DNA of 48,775 nt from Kluyvera cryocrescens NBRC 102467 (GCF_001571285.1 NZ_BCTM01000030.1:1-48775); one strand, 5' to 3'. Positions 16,328 to 24,326 are shown, counted from the stretch's first letter. Translations and numbers: made by a program. The notes: generated from the letters alone by a model not told the origin.

Positions 16328-18373
16328 ATGTCGGCCATGAATCCATTTTTTGCTAGCAGTACGCTGCCTTACCAGGCACCGCCGTTTAATGAAATCAACG
16401 ATAGCCACTATCGACCGGCTTTTGATGAAGGCTTAAAGCGCAAACGACAGGAGATTGCCGATATTGCGCACAACCCCGCTGCGCCTGACTTTGACAACAC
16501 GTTTGTGGCACTGGAAAAAAGTGGAGAGCTGCTGTCCCGCGTCAACGCCGTTTTCTTTGCAATGGCGGCCTCACACAGCAATGATGAGATCCAGCGGCTG
16601 GACGAACAGTTCTCGGCGGAACTGGCTGATTTAGCGAATGATATTTATCTCAATGATGCGCTATTCCAGCGGATCGATCATGTGTGGCAGCAGCGCCATC
16701 AATTGGGTCTTGATGCAGAATCCCTGCGTCTGGTCGAGGTGATTTACCAACGATTTATTCTGGCGGGTGCTACGCTGGCGGAGGCGCAAAAAGCCGAGCT
16801 AAAAGCCTTAAATACCGAAGCCGCGACCTTAAGCAGCCAATTCCATCAGCGTCTTCTCGGTGCCGCGAAATCGGGTGGACTGATCGTTGAAAGCGCCGCA
16901 GAGCTGGCCGGTCTTAGCGATGATGAGATCGCCACGGCTGCAGCGGCCGCTGCTGAGCGGGGGCTTACGGATCGTTGGTTGATCCCTCTGGTTAACACCA
17001 CTCAACAGCCTGCGCTGGCGGCGCTTCGTCGTCGCGAGACGCGCGAAAAACTGTTTAAAGCCGGTTGGCAGCGTAACCAGCAGGGGGATGACAACGATAC
17101 CCGCGAACGTTTGCTGCGGCTGGTGGCCATTCGCGCGAAGCAGGCAGCACTCATGGGCTATGCCGATTACGCGAGCTGGAGCATGGCCGATCAGATGGCG
17201 AAAACGCCCACCGCCGCCTTTGATTTTATGCGTAAAATCACCCCTGCGGCGCGAGCTCGTGCGGAGAGCGAGCTGGCTGATATTCAGGCGCTTGTCGATA
17301 AAGGTGAGTCGACCTTTAGCGCCCAGGCCTGGGATTGGCTGTTTTATTCAGAACAGGTGCGGCGCGAAAAATATGCGATTGATGAAGCGCAAATTAAACC
17401 CTGGTTTGCCCTCGAAAATGTGCTGACCAAAGGCGTATTCTGGGCGGCGAGCCAGCTTTTTGGCATTCGCTTTGTAGAACGTTTCGATCTGCCGGTGTAC
17501 CACCCGGATGTCCGCGTTTGGGAAATTTTCGATGCCGACGGTGAAGGAATGGCGCTGTTTTACGGTGATTTCTTCGCGCGGGAAAGTAAAAGCGGTGGCG
17601 CGTGGATGGATAACTTTGTGCCGCAGTCGACATTGCTGGGGACGCGCCCGGTGATCTACAACGTATGCAACTATGCAAAACCTGCCGCAGGGAAAAGCGC
17701 ATTGATCTCCTGGGATGACGTCATCACCTTGTTCCATGAGTTTGGTCACGCGCTACACGGGCTTTTCGCCAATCAGCGCTATGTCACGCTTTCCGGCACC
17801 AACACCCCGCGCGATTTTGTGGAATTCCCTTCGCAAATCAATGAGCACTGGGCTAGTCATCCCGAGGTGTTTGCGCACTACGCGCGTCATTATGAAACCG
17901 GCGAACCGATGCCTGAATCATTGCGCGATAGCCTGTTCCGGGCATCCCACTTCAACAAAGGGTATGACATGACCGAACTGTTGAGTGCGGCGCTGCTGGA
18001 TATGAACTGGCACAGCGTGACGGTGAAAGAAATACCGCATAATGTGGAACAGTTTGAAGCGCAGACGTTACGTCGGGAAAATATTGACCTTGCTGCCGTT
18101 CCGCCGCGCTATCGCAGCAGCTATTTTTCACATATTTTCGGAGGTGGCTATGCTGCGGGCTATTACGCTTATTTGTGGACGCAGATGCTGGCGGATGATG
18201 GTTACCAGTGGTTTGTTGAACGCGGTGGCTTAAATCGTGAAAACGGCCAGCGTTTCCGTGAAGCTATTTTGTCTCGCGGTAATAGCAGTTGCCTTGAACA
18301 GCTTTATCACGACTGGCGTGGACACGATCCGTTAATTGCGCCGATGTTAAAAAACCGCGGCTTAAGCGATTAA
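16328..18373 (+). CDS. dcp: Dcp, dipeptidyl carboxypeptidase II
   Basis: This M3-family zinc metallopeptidase removes C-terminal dipeptides. It has 681 residues, as in E. coli. The zinc motif HEFGH lies in TLFHEFGHALHGLFAN (about residues 469-484), and the third ligand Glu is in the downstream FPSQINEHW segment. The substrate-binding tyrosines are in FGGGYAAGYYAYLW near 602-615. There is no signal peptide, consistent with a cytosolic enzyme. Start: ATG at 16328 with an AGGAG site; a second ATG three codons later is also possible. Confidence 0.96.
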   Translation: MSAMNPFFASSTLPYQAPPFNEINDSHYRPAFDEGLKRKRQEIADIAHNPAAPDFDNTFVALEKSGELLSRVNAVFFAMAASHSNDEIQRLDEQFSAELADLANDIYLNDALFQRIDHVWQQRHQLGLDAESLRLVEVIYQRFILAGATLAEAQKAELKALNTEAATLSSQFHQRLLGAAKSGGLIVESAAELAGLSDDEIATAAAAAAERGLTDRWLIPLVNTTQQPALAALRRRETREKLFKAGWQRNQQGDDNDTRERLLRLVAIRAKQAALMGYADYASWSMADQMAKTPTAAFDFMRKITPAARARAESELADIQALVDKGESTFSAQAWDWLFYSEQVRREKYAIDEAQIKPWFALENVLTKGVFWAASQLFGIRFVERFDLPVYHPDVRVWEIFDADGEGMALFYGDFFARESKSGGAWMDNFVPQSTLLGTRPVIYNVCNYAKPAAGKSALISWDDVITLFHEFGHALHGLFANQRYVTLSGTNTPRDFVEFPSQINEHWASHPEVFAHYARHYETGEPMPESLRDSLFRASHFNKGYDMTELLSAALLDMNWHSVTVKEIPHNVEQFEAQTLRRENIDLAAVPPRYRSSYFSHIFGGGYAAGYYAYLWTQMLADDGYQWFVERGGLNRENGQRFREAILSRGNSSCLEQLYHDWRGHDPLIAPMLKNRGLSD

Positions 18374-18420
18374 CGCTTTCTATTCTCAACACTCCCGGCC
18401 GAACGCGTTGAGGTCGGGAA

Positions 18421-18512
18421 ATAGAAAAAAAACCCGCACACAGGGCTGGCGGGTTAAGTAGAACAATAAAATAGAGCATTCATGCTGTCTTCCCTGGAGT
18501 GAAGACAACAGC
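18421..18512 (-). ncRNA. Candidate unannotated small RNA downstream of dcp
   Basis: Read on the minus strand, a 5' hairpin (18512-18484; GCTGTCTTC pairing with GAAGAC-A-CAGC, one bulge) is followed by an AT-rich single-stranded stretch. A 7-bp terminator stem AACCCGC/GCGGGTT (18455-18431) with a run of eight U residues follows. This 5' hairpin, open linker and U-tailed terminator layout is typical of Hfq-dependent sRNAs. The T-run is on the minus strand only, and no minus-strand protein gene precedes it, so the terminator needs another owner. A 9-codon ORF (MNALFYCST) with a purine-rich site lies inside, so a leader peptide is an alternative. Not a known sRNA to me. Confidence 0.5.
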
Positions 18513-18515
18513 GTC

Positions 18516-18543
18516 AGTTTACGTAATGTTAACAGTTACGCAA
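18516..18543 (-). promoter_or_regulatory. Possible promoter for the candidate small RNA
   Basis: On the minus strand TTGCGT and TAAACT are separated by 16 bases and would start transcription near 18509, at the base of the 5' hairpin. The -35 match is poor. An imperfect inverted repeat around GTTAAC (18522-18540) fills the spacer and could be an operator. Confidence 0.3.
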
Positions 18544-18714
18544 CCTGACATTTTCGGTAGGGGACAATAGCAAATTTGCGTGGCTGGCGCTGGCGCACGC
18601 ACTCTTTACAAATGCGTTCAGTTATTGAAGAAACTCGGCATTTGTCTTGCTATTATTGATTCGTAACTTGTTGAGTTAATGGATTTAATATCGACACTCT
18701 GCCCGGAGGCAATA

Positions 18715-18885
18715 ATGAATAAATTACAGCGTAAAGCGCGTTGCGAAACTATCTGGTCTACTCGTCCCGAGCATCAGGATTTACAGGAGTCGCGCTCCGG
18801 CAGATTGTGGGCAGGGCGTAAGGCCAACTGCCAGAGCAAAAAAGCGTGGAAGAATCCGGGCTTAATGAATGTGCTCGCCGTTTAA
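18715..18885 (+). CDS. Small basic protein of 56 residues, unknown
   Basis: I do not recognise this protein. The ATG at 18715 has a strong GGAGG ribosome site six bases upstream. The sequence is basic and hydrophilic, rich in Lys/Arg and Trp (ETIWSTRP, RLWAGRKANC, KKAWKNPG), with two cysteines and no membrane segment. Its stop codon lies inside the PhoP box of the next RNA gene. It could be a real small protein or a chance frame with a good ribosome site; the 340 bases before it hold only the candidate sRNA and its promoter region. Confidence 0.45.
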   Translation: MNKLQRKARCETIWSTRPEHQDLQESRSGRLWAGRKANCQSKKAWKNPGLMNVLAV

Positions 18886-18913
18886 CATTAGTTGAATATT
18901 GCGGTGATAGAGT
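18879..18913 (+). promoter_or_regulatory. PhoP box and -10 element of mgrR
   Basis: CGTTTA-ACATT-AGTTGA (18879-18895) fits the PhoP direct repeat of two hexamers with a 5-base gap (11-base period). TAGAGT (18908-18913, 4 of 6 to TATAAT) follows 12 bases later, the distance seen in PhoP-activated promoters. The predicted start is about 18920. Confidence 0.7.
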
Positions 18914-18919
18914 AACTGC

Positions 18920-19017
18920 CAGTACCAGTTATCCATTCCAGGAGGGAGGGTAGCTGTAGAATGAAAATCTATCCATGCAAGCATTTATACCGCCAGTATT
19001 ACTGGCGGTTTTTTTTT
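18920..19017 (+). ncRNA. mgrR: MgrR small RNA
   Basis: From the PhoP-dependent promoter start (about 18920) to the end of the terminator T-run (19017) is 98 bases, the known length of E. coli MgrR. In E. coli mgrR lies next to mgtS and is switched on by PhoP/PhoQ in low Mg2+. It represses eptB (lipopolysaccharide phosphoethanolamine transfer) with Hfq. Here mgtS lies immediately beside it, convergent. I could not compare the nucleotide sequence with E. coli MgrR from memory, so the call rests on promoter, length, terminator and neighbour. Confidence 0.7.
18990..19017 (+). terminator. MgrR rho-independent terminator
   Basis: A perfect 8-bp stem CCGCCAGT/ACTGGCGG with a 3-base loop is followed by nine T residues. 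Confidence 0.93.
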
Positions 19018-19022
19018 GCCCG

Positions 19023-19118
19023 TTAATCATTCCATTTTCCGCTCAAATAGGCTGTCAGAAAACCGGAAAACAGAATAAGACCGAGCGCAATAACAAATAT
19101 TTGCATATTATCCGGCAT
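19023..19118 (-). CDS. mgtS: MgtS (YneM), 31-residue membrane protein stabilising MgtA
   Basis: The frame encodes 31 residues, MPDNMQIF at the start and SGKWND at the end, around a single membrane helix containing LILFSGFLTAY. This lines up without gaps with E. coli MgtS, sharing N4-M5, F8, the ILFSGFL core, AY, S and KW-x-D. MgtS sits in the inner membrane, protects the Mg2+ transporter MgtA from FtsH and also binds PitA, helping cells keep Mg2+. A GGAGG ribosome site lies about 7 bases before the ATG. The stop is 6 bases past the MgrR terminator, on the opposite strand. Genes this short are often missed by gene callers. Confidence 0.92.
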   Translation of the reverse strand: MPDNMQIFVIALGLILFSGFLTAYLSGKWND

Positions 19119-19152
19119 AATGACCTCCGCTTTAACGATCGATGATACACAT

Positions 19153-19184
19153 CCTCTAGCGTACTCATTTAAACGTAGACTAAC
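19153..19184 (-). promoter_or_regulatory. Probable mgtS promoter with imperfect PhoP box
   Basis: On the minus strand GTTAG and GTTTA repeat with a 10-base period (19184-19170), one base short of the canonical 11. TAGAGG follows 11 bases later, closely resembling the TAGAGT of mgrR. PhoP control of mgtS is established in E. coli; the site here is an inference. Confidence 0.45.
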
Positions 19185-19200
19185 GGCCTGGTTTGTTAAA

Positions 19201-20190
19201 TTAATTATTTGTTGCAGTAAACTTTTTACGGTAGGCCAGCGGGCTTATTGCTAAATGTTGCTGAAAACGCAGCCGCAGATTCCGGGCATTACCGAATCCG
19301 CTGATCTCTGCGACCTTTTCCATACTGTCACGGCCGGTGGCCAGGTGATGTTGCGCCAGCTGTAGCCGCGCTTCAAGCAGCCAGCGGGCAGGGGTGTGAC
19401 CGGTGGCATCCTGAAAACGCCGTAGAAAGGTGCGTTCACTCATTCCCACCCGTTCGGCAAGCGAGCGTACGCTGTGACTCTCAGCCAGATGCTGATGGAG
19501 GAAATCGTACAGCATTCCAAGGCGTTGGCTTTCCCGGGAGCGCGCGACGGGTTGTTCAATCTGCTGCTTCTGCGTGCCATCACGATGCGGTTGAATAACC
19601 AAACGCCGGGCTACTTGATTGGCGATTTCCAGCCCATAGTCCAGCCGTACCACATGCAGACACAAATCGATTCCTGCCGCGCTACCTGCGGATGTAAAGA
19701 CATTATCTTCCGCCATATAGAGCACATCCTCTACGACCTGGATCTGCGGGAAACGCTGCTGCAGCTCTTCGGTGTAGCGCCAGTGGGTGGTCGCCTGTTT
19801 CCCACTCAGAAGCCCGGCGGCCGCGAGGACAAACACACCTGAGCAGATTGATAGCATCCGGCAACCGCGTTGATTTGCTCGCTGCAACGCCTGACAAAGC
19901 GCGTTCGGTACCGGGCTGTCGATGCCGCGCCAGCCGGGAACGATAATCGTGTCGGCGTGCTCCAGCAAACTGAGGTTACCATCGGCCATCACCCGCACGC
20001 CGCCGGTGGCGTGTAGCTCACCTTCATCAACTGCAGCCACGGCAAAGCGATACCAGTGTTCCCCCATTTCTGGTCGCGGCAGGCCAAAGATCTCGACCGC
20101 CACGCCAAATTCAAAGGTACATAAGCCGTCGTACGCCAGCACGACCACCTGAGAGGCTAACTTTGTCATTTTATGGCTGTTTTCTGTCAT
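19201..20190 (-). CDS. ftrA: FtrA/GlxA-type AraC-family regulator with DJ-1/PfpI domain
   Basis: This is a two-domain transcription regulator of about 329 residues. The first 190 residues form a DJ-1/PfpI-like domain with the elbow cysteine in MLSICSGVFVLAAAG. The last 100 residues are an AraC double helix-turn-helix (VRSLAERVGMSERTFLRRFQ and MEKVAEISGFGNARNLRLRF). The start is uncertain: ATG at 20190 (MTENSHK) or 20169 (MTKLASQ); a TTG at 20232 is less likely. It is divergent from a rhodanese gene about 85 bases away. That pairing recurs in enterobacteria as I recall, where the regulator is called FtrA, and it is probably the target. The ligand is unknown. Confidence 0.8.
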   Translation of the reverse strand: MTENSHKMTKLASQVVVLAYDGLCTFEFGVAVEIFGLPRPEMGEHWYRFAVAAVDEGELHATGGVRVMADGNLSLLEHADTIIVPGWRGIDSPVPNALCQALQRANQRGCRMLSICSGVFVLAAAGLLSGKQATTHWRYTEELQQRFPQIQVVEDVLYMAEDNVFTSAGSAAGIDLCLHVVRLDYGLEIANQVARRLVIQPHRDGTQKQQIEQPVARSRESQRLGMLYDFLHQHLAESHSVRSLAERVGMSERTFLRRFQDATGHTPARWLLEARLQLAQHHLATGRDSMEKVAEISGFGNARNLRLRFQQHLAISPLAYRKKFTATNN

Positions 20191-20275
20191 TTCTGCGGGC
20201 AGTCCTCGTGCATACGGTCTGTATATACTCAAGCGGTTGTTACCATAGAGTTAACATATAACGGGAGAATAAACG

Positions 20276-20674
20276 ATGAGTTATGTAACTGAGCACCCCG
20301 CCGCGCCATCGGAACAGGCTGTTGCACACTTTCGCCAACGGCTGGCGCTGGAGACCGATTGTGCTGATGTTCATGCGGCAATGCGGCAGTCTGATATCGA
20401 TTTTGTGCTGCTTCACGTCGTCGGCAGCCCGGAAGCCTTTGCCCAGCGTCATATCCCTGGCGCTATACACCTCCGCCACGCGGCTATTACCCGCGAAAAA
20501 ATGCAGGCGTGGCCAGAGAACACGCTGTTTGTGGTCTATTGCGCCGGACCGCACTGTAACGGTGCCGACCGCGCAGCGCTGAAGCTGGCGCAATTGGGAC
20601 GACCGGTAAAATTAATGATTGGCGGCATGACGGGCTGGCAGGATGAAGGTTTTGCCTTTAATACGGGAACATGA
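20276..20674 (+). CDS. Single-domain rhodanese-like sulfurtransferase
   Basis: This is a cytosolic rhodanese-fold protein of 132 residues. The active-site loop is VVYCAGPHCNGADRAA (about residues 84-99) with a second cysteine, giving C-A-G-P-H-C. CDC25/ThiI-like loops have similar size. The HIPGAIHLRHAAI block near residue 60 is the CH2A motif. It would transfer sulfane sulfur or sense thiol stress. The ATG has a GGGAG site. It is alone, divergent from the ftrA-like regulator, whose product probably controls it. Confidence 0.88.
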   Translation: MSYVTEHPAAPSEQAVAHFRQRLALETDCADVHAAMRQSDIDFVLLHVVGSPEAFAQRHIPGAIHLRHAAITREKMQAWPENTLFVVYCAGPHCNGADRAALKLAQLGRPVKLMIGGMTGWQDEGFAFNTGT

Positions 20675-20736
20675 ATCTTTTTCACGGGTGATGAAATTTT
20701 CTCGTTTGCCAGCGAAGGTCACGGATGACAGTATTT

Positions 20737-20760
20737 GGACATATAGCCATCCAGAAGGCT
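20737..20760 (+). promoter_or_regulatory. Putative three-box MetJ operator
   Basis: Three adjacent 8-mers, GGACATAT, AGCCATCC and AGAAGGCT, match the met box AGACGTCT at 5, 5 and 6 of 8 positions. Tandem 8-base repeats are how MetJ binds. The site lies 67 bases before a MetE-related gene, which makes methionine control plausible. Confidence 0.45.
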
Positions 20761-20826
20761 AAATAATTCAAATAATACATTATCACCCAGGGCAACCAGT
20801 TTGTCCGGGTGAATAAGGAGAATCGC

Positions 20827-21933
20827 ATGCCACATCAACACGCTCCCTATCGCGCCGATATCGTCGGCAGTTTTTTACGCCCGCTGGCCATTAAGCAAGC
20901 GCGTCAGCAGTTTGCCGACGGTGAAATCAACGCGCAGCAGCTGCGTACCGTTGAGGATGCGGAGATCCGCCGCGTCGTACAACATCAGTGTGATTGTGGT
21001 TTGCATGTGGTCACCGACGGTGAGTTCCGTCGCGCCTGGTGGCATTTCGACTTCTTTGACGGCCTACAGGGGGTTGAGCGTTACGACGCCGACAAAGGCA
21101 TCCAGTTCAACGGTGTACAAACCCGTGCGCATGGTATTCGCGTGACCGGAAAGCTGGGATTCGGTGAACATCCAATGCTGGAAGATTTCCGCTTTCTGAA
21201 AAGCATTAGCGGCGATGCAACCCCAAAAATGACCATTCCAAGCCCTAGCGTGCTGCACTTCCGCGGCGGGCGTAAAGATATTGATGCGACGGTCTATCCG
21301 GATCTGGCTGATTACTTCAACGATTTGGCCGATACCTGGCGTGATGCGATTCGCGCTTTCTATGATGCGGGCTGCCGTTATCTGCAGCTGGATGACACCG
21401 TGTGGGCCTATTTGTGCTCCGATGAGCAGCGCCGTCAGGTTCGTGAACGCGGCGATGACCCGGATCAGCTGGCGGCCATCTATGCTGATGTGCTGAACCG
21501 CGCGCTGGAGGGGAAACCTGACGATCTGATTATTGGTCTGCACGTTTGCCGTGGCAACTTCCGTTCTACGTGGATCTCTGAAGGGGGTTATGAGCCAGTG
21601 GCTGAAATCCTGTTCGGCCGGGTGAAAGTGGATGCCTTCTTCCTGGAATATGATAATGACCGTTCCGGCGACTTTGCGCCGCTACGCTTTGTGCCGAAAG
21701 GTGAACAGAAAGTGGTATTGGGGCTGATCACAACGAAGAACGGCGAGCTGGAAAATGCACAAGGAGTGAAAGCGCGTCTTGATGAGGCGGCAAACTTTGT
21801 CGCTCGGGATCAAATTTGCCTCAGCCCGCAGTGCGGCTTTGCTTCGACAGAAGAAGGGAATAGCCTCACCGAGCAGCAGCAGTGGGAGAAGGTTCGCCTG
21901 GTGACGGGGATTGCCGCCGAGGTTTGGGCATAA
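20827..21933 (+). CDS. Cobalamin-independent methionine synthase family protein (MetE C-terminal-like, YxjG/YxjH type)
   Basis: This 368-residue protein corresponds to the catalytic C-terminal half of MetE and lacks the N-terminal barrel, as in Bacillus YxjG/YxjH and core-MetE proteins. Zinc ligands are visible: His and Cys in GLHVCRGNFR (about residues 238-240) and a late Cys in LSPQCGFAST (about 337), with an acidic FLEYDNDRSG between. YRADIVGSFLRP and VTDGEFRRAWWHFDF are the substrate-pocket blocks. It probably moves a methyl group to homocysteine or a related thiol; the methyl donor is unknown. The start is ATG at 20827 with a strong AAGGAGAA site, rather than the GTG at 20809. A MetJ-like operator lies upstream. 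It converges on ydeE. Confidence 0.85.
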   Translation: MPHQHAPYRADIVGSFLRPLAIKQARQQFADGEINAQQLRTVEDAEIRRVVQHQCDCGLHVVTDGEFRRAWWHFDFFDGLQGVERYDADKGIQFNGVQTRAHGIRVTGKLGFGEHPMLEDFRFLKSISGDATPKMTIPSPSVLHFRGGRKDIDATVYPDLADYFNDLADTWRDAIRAFYDAGCRYLQLDDTVWAYLCSDEQRRQVRERGDDPDQLAAIYADVLNRALEGKPDDLIIGLHVCRGNFRSTWISEGGYEPVAEILFGRVKVDAFFLEYDNDRSGDFAPLRFVPKGEQKVVLGLITTKNGELENAQGVKARLDEAANFVARDQICLSPQCGFASTEEGNSLTEQQQWEKVRLVTGIAAEVWA

Positions 21934-21954
21934 GATAACGGTTCAATCATGTTG

Positions 21955-21994
21955 CGCCATCCGATGATCGGGAACGATTGTCGGATGGCGTTTT
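21955..21994 (+). terminator. Terminator between the metE-like gene and ydeE
   Basis: A 10-bp stem CGCCATCCGA/TCGGATGGCG with a 16-base loop is followed by TTTT. It sits 21 bases after the plus-strand stop and before the converging ydeE stop. Confidence 0.75.
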
Positions 21995-22007
21995 GCTGCT
22001 CGCGGGG

Positions 22008-23198
22008 TTAGATGGCGTTCAGCTCCGGGCGCCAGGCGCTGGCTTTTATTCCGCGGAAGATCAGCGCCCATGCGAGGATGATCGCAATCATCATTATCGG
22101 GAACAGGGTCAGCGGTGGGAAGTGGGTAAGGATCTGCCCGGTCAGCAATGGGTTGAATGCGGCCCCTAGCCAGCCCAACGCCTGGGCGGAGAAGTAGCTG
22201 GCTTTCATACCCGGTGGTGCGATGTTATCGATCAGCATGTATTCACCTGGAGCATAAATTATCTCGCCAATAGTGAAAACGGCCGCCGCCAGCCCCCAAT
22301 ACACCAGGTTGTTGCCTGACATCATAAAGCCAGCCAGCCCCAGTACGTAGCAGACGGTCCCAAAGGTCATTAACGGGCGCAGGTTATTCGCCGTTAATTT
22401 GCGCCCAATGGCGTACTGCAATGTAACCACCACTGCGGCGTTGACCGGCAGAATCACCGCCACCACTTTTTCGGCAAACGTACTGTCACCGATGGTCAGG
22501 ACGTACTGGGACAAGCAGGAAGCGAACGAGCCGCCAACAAAGGAGGCCAGCAGGCCGGAAAGGGTAAACCACAGTAGCGCCCGGTCATGCAGCAGTACGG
22601 AAGGCGACCAGGCGACCGGCTTTTCCGTCATCTCACCGGGAGTGACGCGCTCAACGTAGCGTTGAATAAACAGCAGAGGGAAAGCGGCACAAATCGCCGC
22701 CAGCCAGAATGGCAGGTTAATGCTGTGCATTACCAATAGCGTGCCAATCGGCGGGCCGATGGTCCAGCCGATGTTCAAAAATGAGTAGTTAAGTGAGAAT
22801 ACGCGCGTTTTGGTACTGGCGGCCAGGGTATCGGAAAAATAGGCCTTCAGTACGGTTGAGAAGACCGAATAGGAACAGTTTATGAGTGCGAAAAAGAACA
22901 CCACCAAAGGAATACTATTCACCAACGGAATGGCGACAAAGCCGGCGATGAAAAACATCACGGCGATCAGCATATAGCGCTTTTTATCAAATTTATCGGC
23001 CAGAATGCCGAAGCCAAGGCTGAAGACTACGCCGACCACCAGCGCGATGGACATCGCATAGCCGATGGTATCTACCGTCATGGCATATTGCCGGGTGAGG
23101 TAGATGGTCATGAATGGGAGTGTGGCACCGCGCCCGATGGTTAACAGCAATGACGATGCCAGCAGCGCAATCGTGGATCGTCTGGTGGTTGGTTTCAT
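22008..23198 (-). CDS. ydeE: YdeE, MFS efflux transporter
   Basis: This is a 12-helix major facilitator exporter of 396 residues (E. coli 395). E. coli YdeE is reported to export dipeptides and to affect arabinose efflux. SSLLLTIGRGATLPFMTIYL at the N-terminus and FGILADKFDKKRYML in the 2-3 loop match it closely, as does NIGWTIGPPIGTLL. I start at ATG 23198 (MKPTTRR), aligned with E. coli, instead of an ATG 19 codons upstream. It is divergent from eamA by about 195 bases. Confidence 0.92.
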   Translation of the reverse strand: MKPTTRRSTIALLASSLLLTIGRGATLPFMTIYLTRQYAMTVDTIGYAMSIALVVGVVFSLGFGILADKFDKKRYMLIAVMFFIAGFVAIPLVNSIPLVVFFFALINCSYSVFSTVLKAYFSDTLAASTKTRVFSLNYSFLNIGWTIGPPIGTLLVMHSINLPFWLAAICAAFPLLFIQRYVERVTPGEMTEKPVAWSPSVLLHDRALLWFTLSGLLASFVGGSFASCLSQYVLTIGDSTFAEKVVAVILPVNAAVVVTLQYAIGRKLTANNLRPLMTFGTVCYVLGLAGFMMSGNNLVYWGLAAAVFTIGEIIYAPGEYMLIDNIAPPGMKASYFSAQALGWLGAAFNPLLTGQILTHFPPLTLFPIMMIAIILAWALIFRGIKASAWRPELNAI

Positions 23199-23392
23199 TT
23201 TCTTGCCCAAATGGTGTTGTGGTATTGGTTTTGTTATCTCTTTCACAAATATCACGCCATAAGAAGCTTGTATAGCGGAGGAGGTGTCGGGAAGTGCGAT
23301 TTCATCCCGCCAAAAATAATGATCTATTACTGGGGCAAATTTTTCGTTACTTTGATTGTGTTTACATAAATTTAATAAACGTTGAGGCGAGT

Positions 23393-24295
23393 ATGACGCG
23401 TAAAGATGGGCTACTGGCGCTGCTGGTGGTGGTGATATGGGGGCTGAACTTTGTGGTGATCAAAGTCGGGCTACACGGCATGCCGCCGCTGCTGCTGGCT
23501 GGCTTACGCTTTTTGTTTGTGGCTTTTCCCGCACTTTTCTTCGTTCCGCGTCCTCGCGTGCCGCTGTCGTTGCTGCTGGGCTATGCGCTGACCATCAGCT
23601 TTGGTCAGTTTGCCTTCCTGTTCTGCGCCATTAATTTCGGCATGCCGGCGGGCCTTGCATCACTGGTCTTACAGGCCCAGGCTTTCTTTACCATCATTCT
23701 CGGCGCCTTTGTCTTTGGTGAACGGCTACAGCGCAAACAGCTGGTGGGGATCTCGCTGGCGGTTTTCGGCGTACTGGTACTGATAGAAACGAGCATGAGC
23801 GGGCAAAACGTCAAGCTGCTGGGCTTTATGCTGACGCTGGGTGCGGCGCTGTGCTGGGCATGCGGCAATATCTTCAACAAAAAAATCATGCTGCATCCTT
23901 CTCAAACCGGCGTGATGTCGCTGGTGGTGTGGAGTGCGCTGATCCCCATTATTCCTTTCCTGCTCAGTTCGTGGATCTTCGAAGGGCCGGACCTGATGGC
24001 CGAGAGCTTGATCCATATCGATATGACAACGGTTCTGTCGCTGGCCTACCTTTCATTTATGGCCAGTATTGTCGGTTACGGAATTTGGGGTTCTTTGCTG
24101 GGGCGCTATGAAACCTGGCGAGTGGCACCGTTATCGCTGTTGGTTCCGGTCGTTGGGCTGGCGAGCGCGGCGCTGCTGTTGGGGGAAACGCTATCGTTGA
24201 TGCAGCTTGCGGGGGCGGTGTTGATTATGGCAGGACTGTTGATTAACGTCTTTGGCTTTCGTTTGCCGGGGTTGCGTCGTGCGGTGAAGGGATAA
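23393..24295 (+). CDS. eamA: EamA, O-acetylserine/cysteine exporter
   Basis: This drug/metabolite transporter has ten membrane segments arranged as two EamA repeats, 300 residues (E. coli EamA, formerly YdeD, 299). The start MTRKDGLLALLVVVIWGLNF and the repeat junction near residue 145 are characteristic. The E. coli protein exports O-acetylserine and cysteine. The ATG at 23393 has a GAGG site; the upstream in-frame ATG at 23294 is not supported. It converges on marB. Confidence 0.93.
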   Translation: MTRKDGLLALLVVVIWGLNFVVIKVGLHGMPPLLLAGLRFLFVAFPALFFVPRPRVPLSLLLGYALTISFGQFAFLFCAINFGMPAGLASLVLQAQAFFTIILGAFVFGERLQRKQLVGISLAVFGVLVLIETSMSGQNVKLLGFMLTLGAALCWACGNIFNKKIMLHPSQTGVMSLVVWSALIPIIPFLLSSWIFEGPDLMAESLIHIDMTTVLSLAYLSFMASIVGYGIWGSLLGRYETWRVAPLSLLVPVVGLASAALLLGETLSLMQLAGAVLIMAGLLINVFGFRLPGLRRAVKG

Positions 24296-24318
24296 AAAAA
24301 GCCCCGCGCTGGCGGGGC
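24294..24318 (-). terminator. marRAB terminator
   Basis: A stem GCCCCGC/GCGGGGC (24301-24307 and 24312-24318) is followed on the minus strand by seven T residues. It starts 9 bases past the marB stop. The plus strand lacks a T-run. Confidence 0.85.
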
Positions 24319-24326
24319 AATTGCGT

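Noticed and set aside
18961-19025. A 21-codon frame with an AGGAGGGAGG-like element upstream (MKIYPCKHLYRQ...)
   Set aside because: It runs straight through the MgrR terminator hairpin and T-run, so a full transcript would be rare; the coding look is a by-product of the RNA gene.
21064-21543. A 159-codon frame on the minus strand inside the metE-like gene
   Set aside because: It is opposite a gene with clear zinc ligands and has no ribosome site or recognisable domain.
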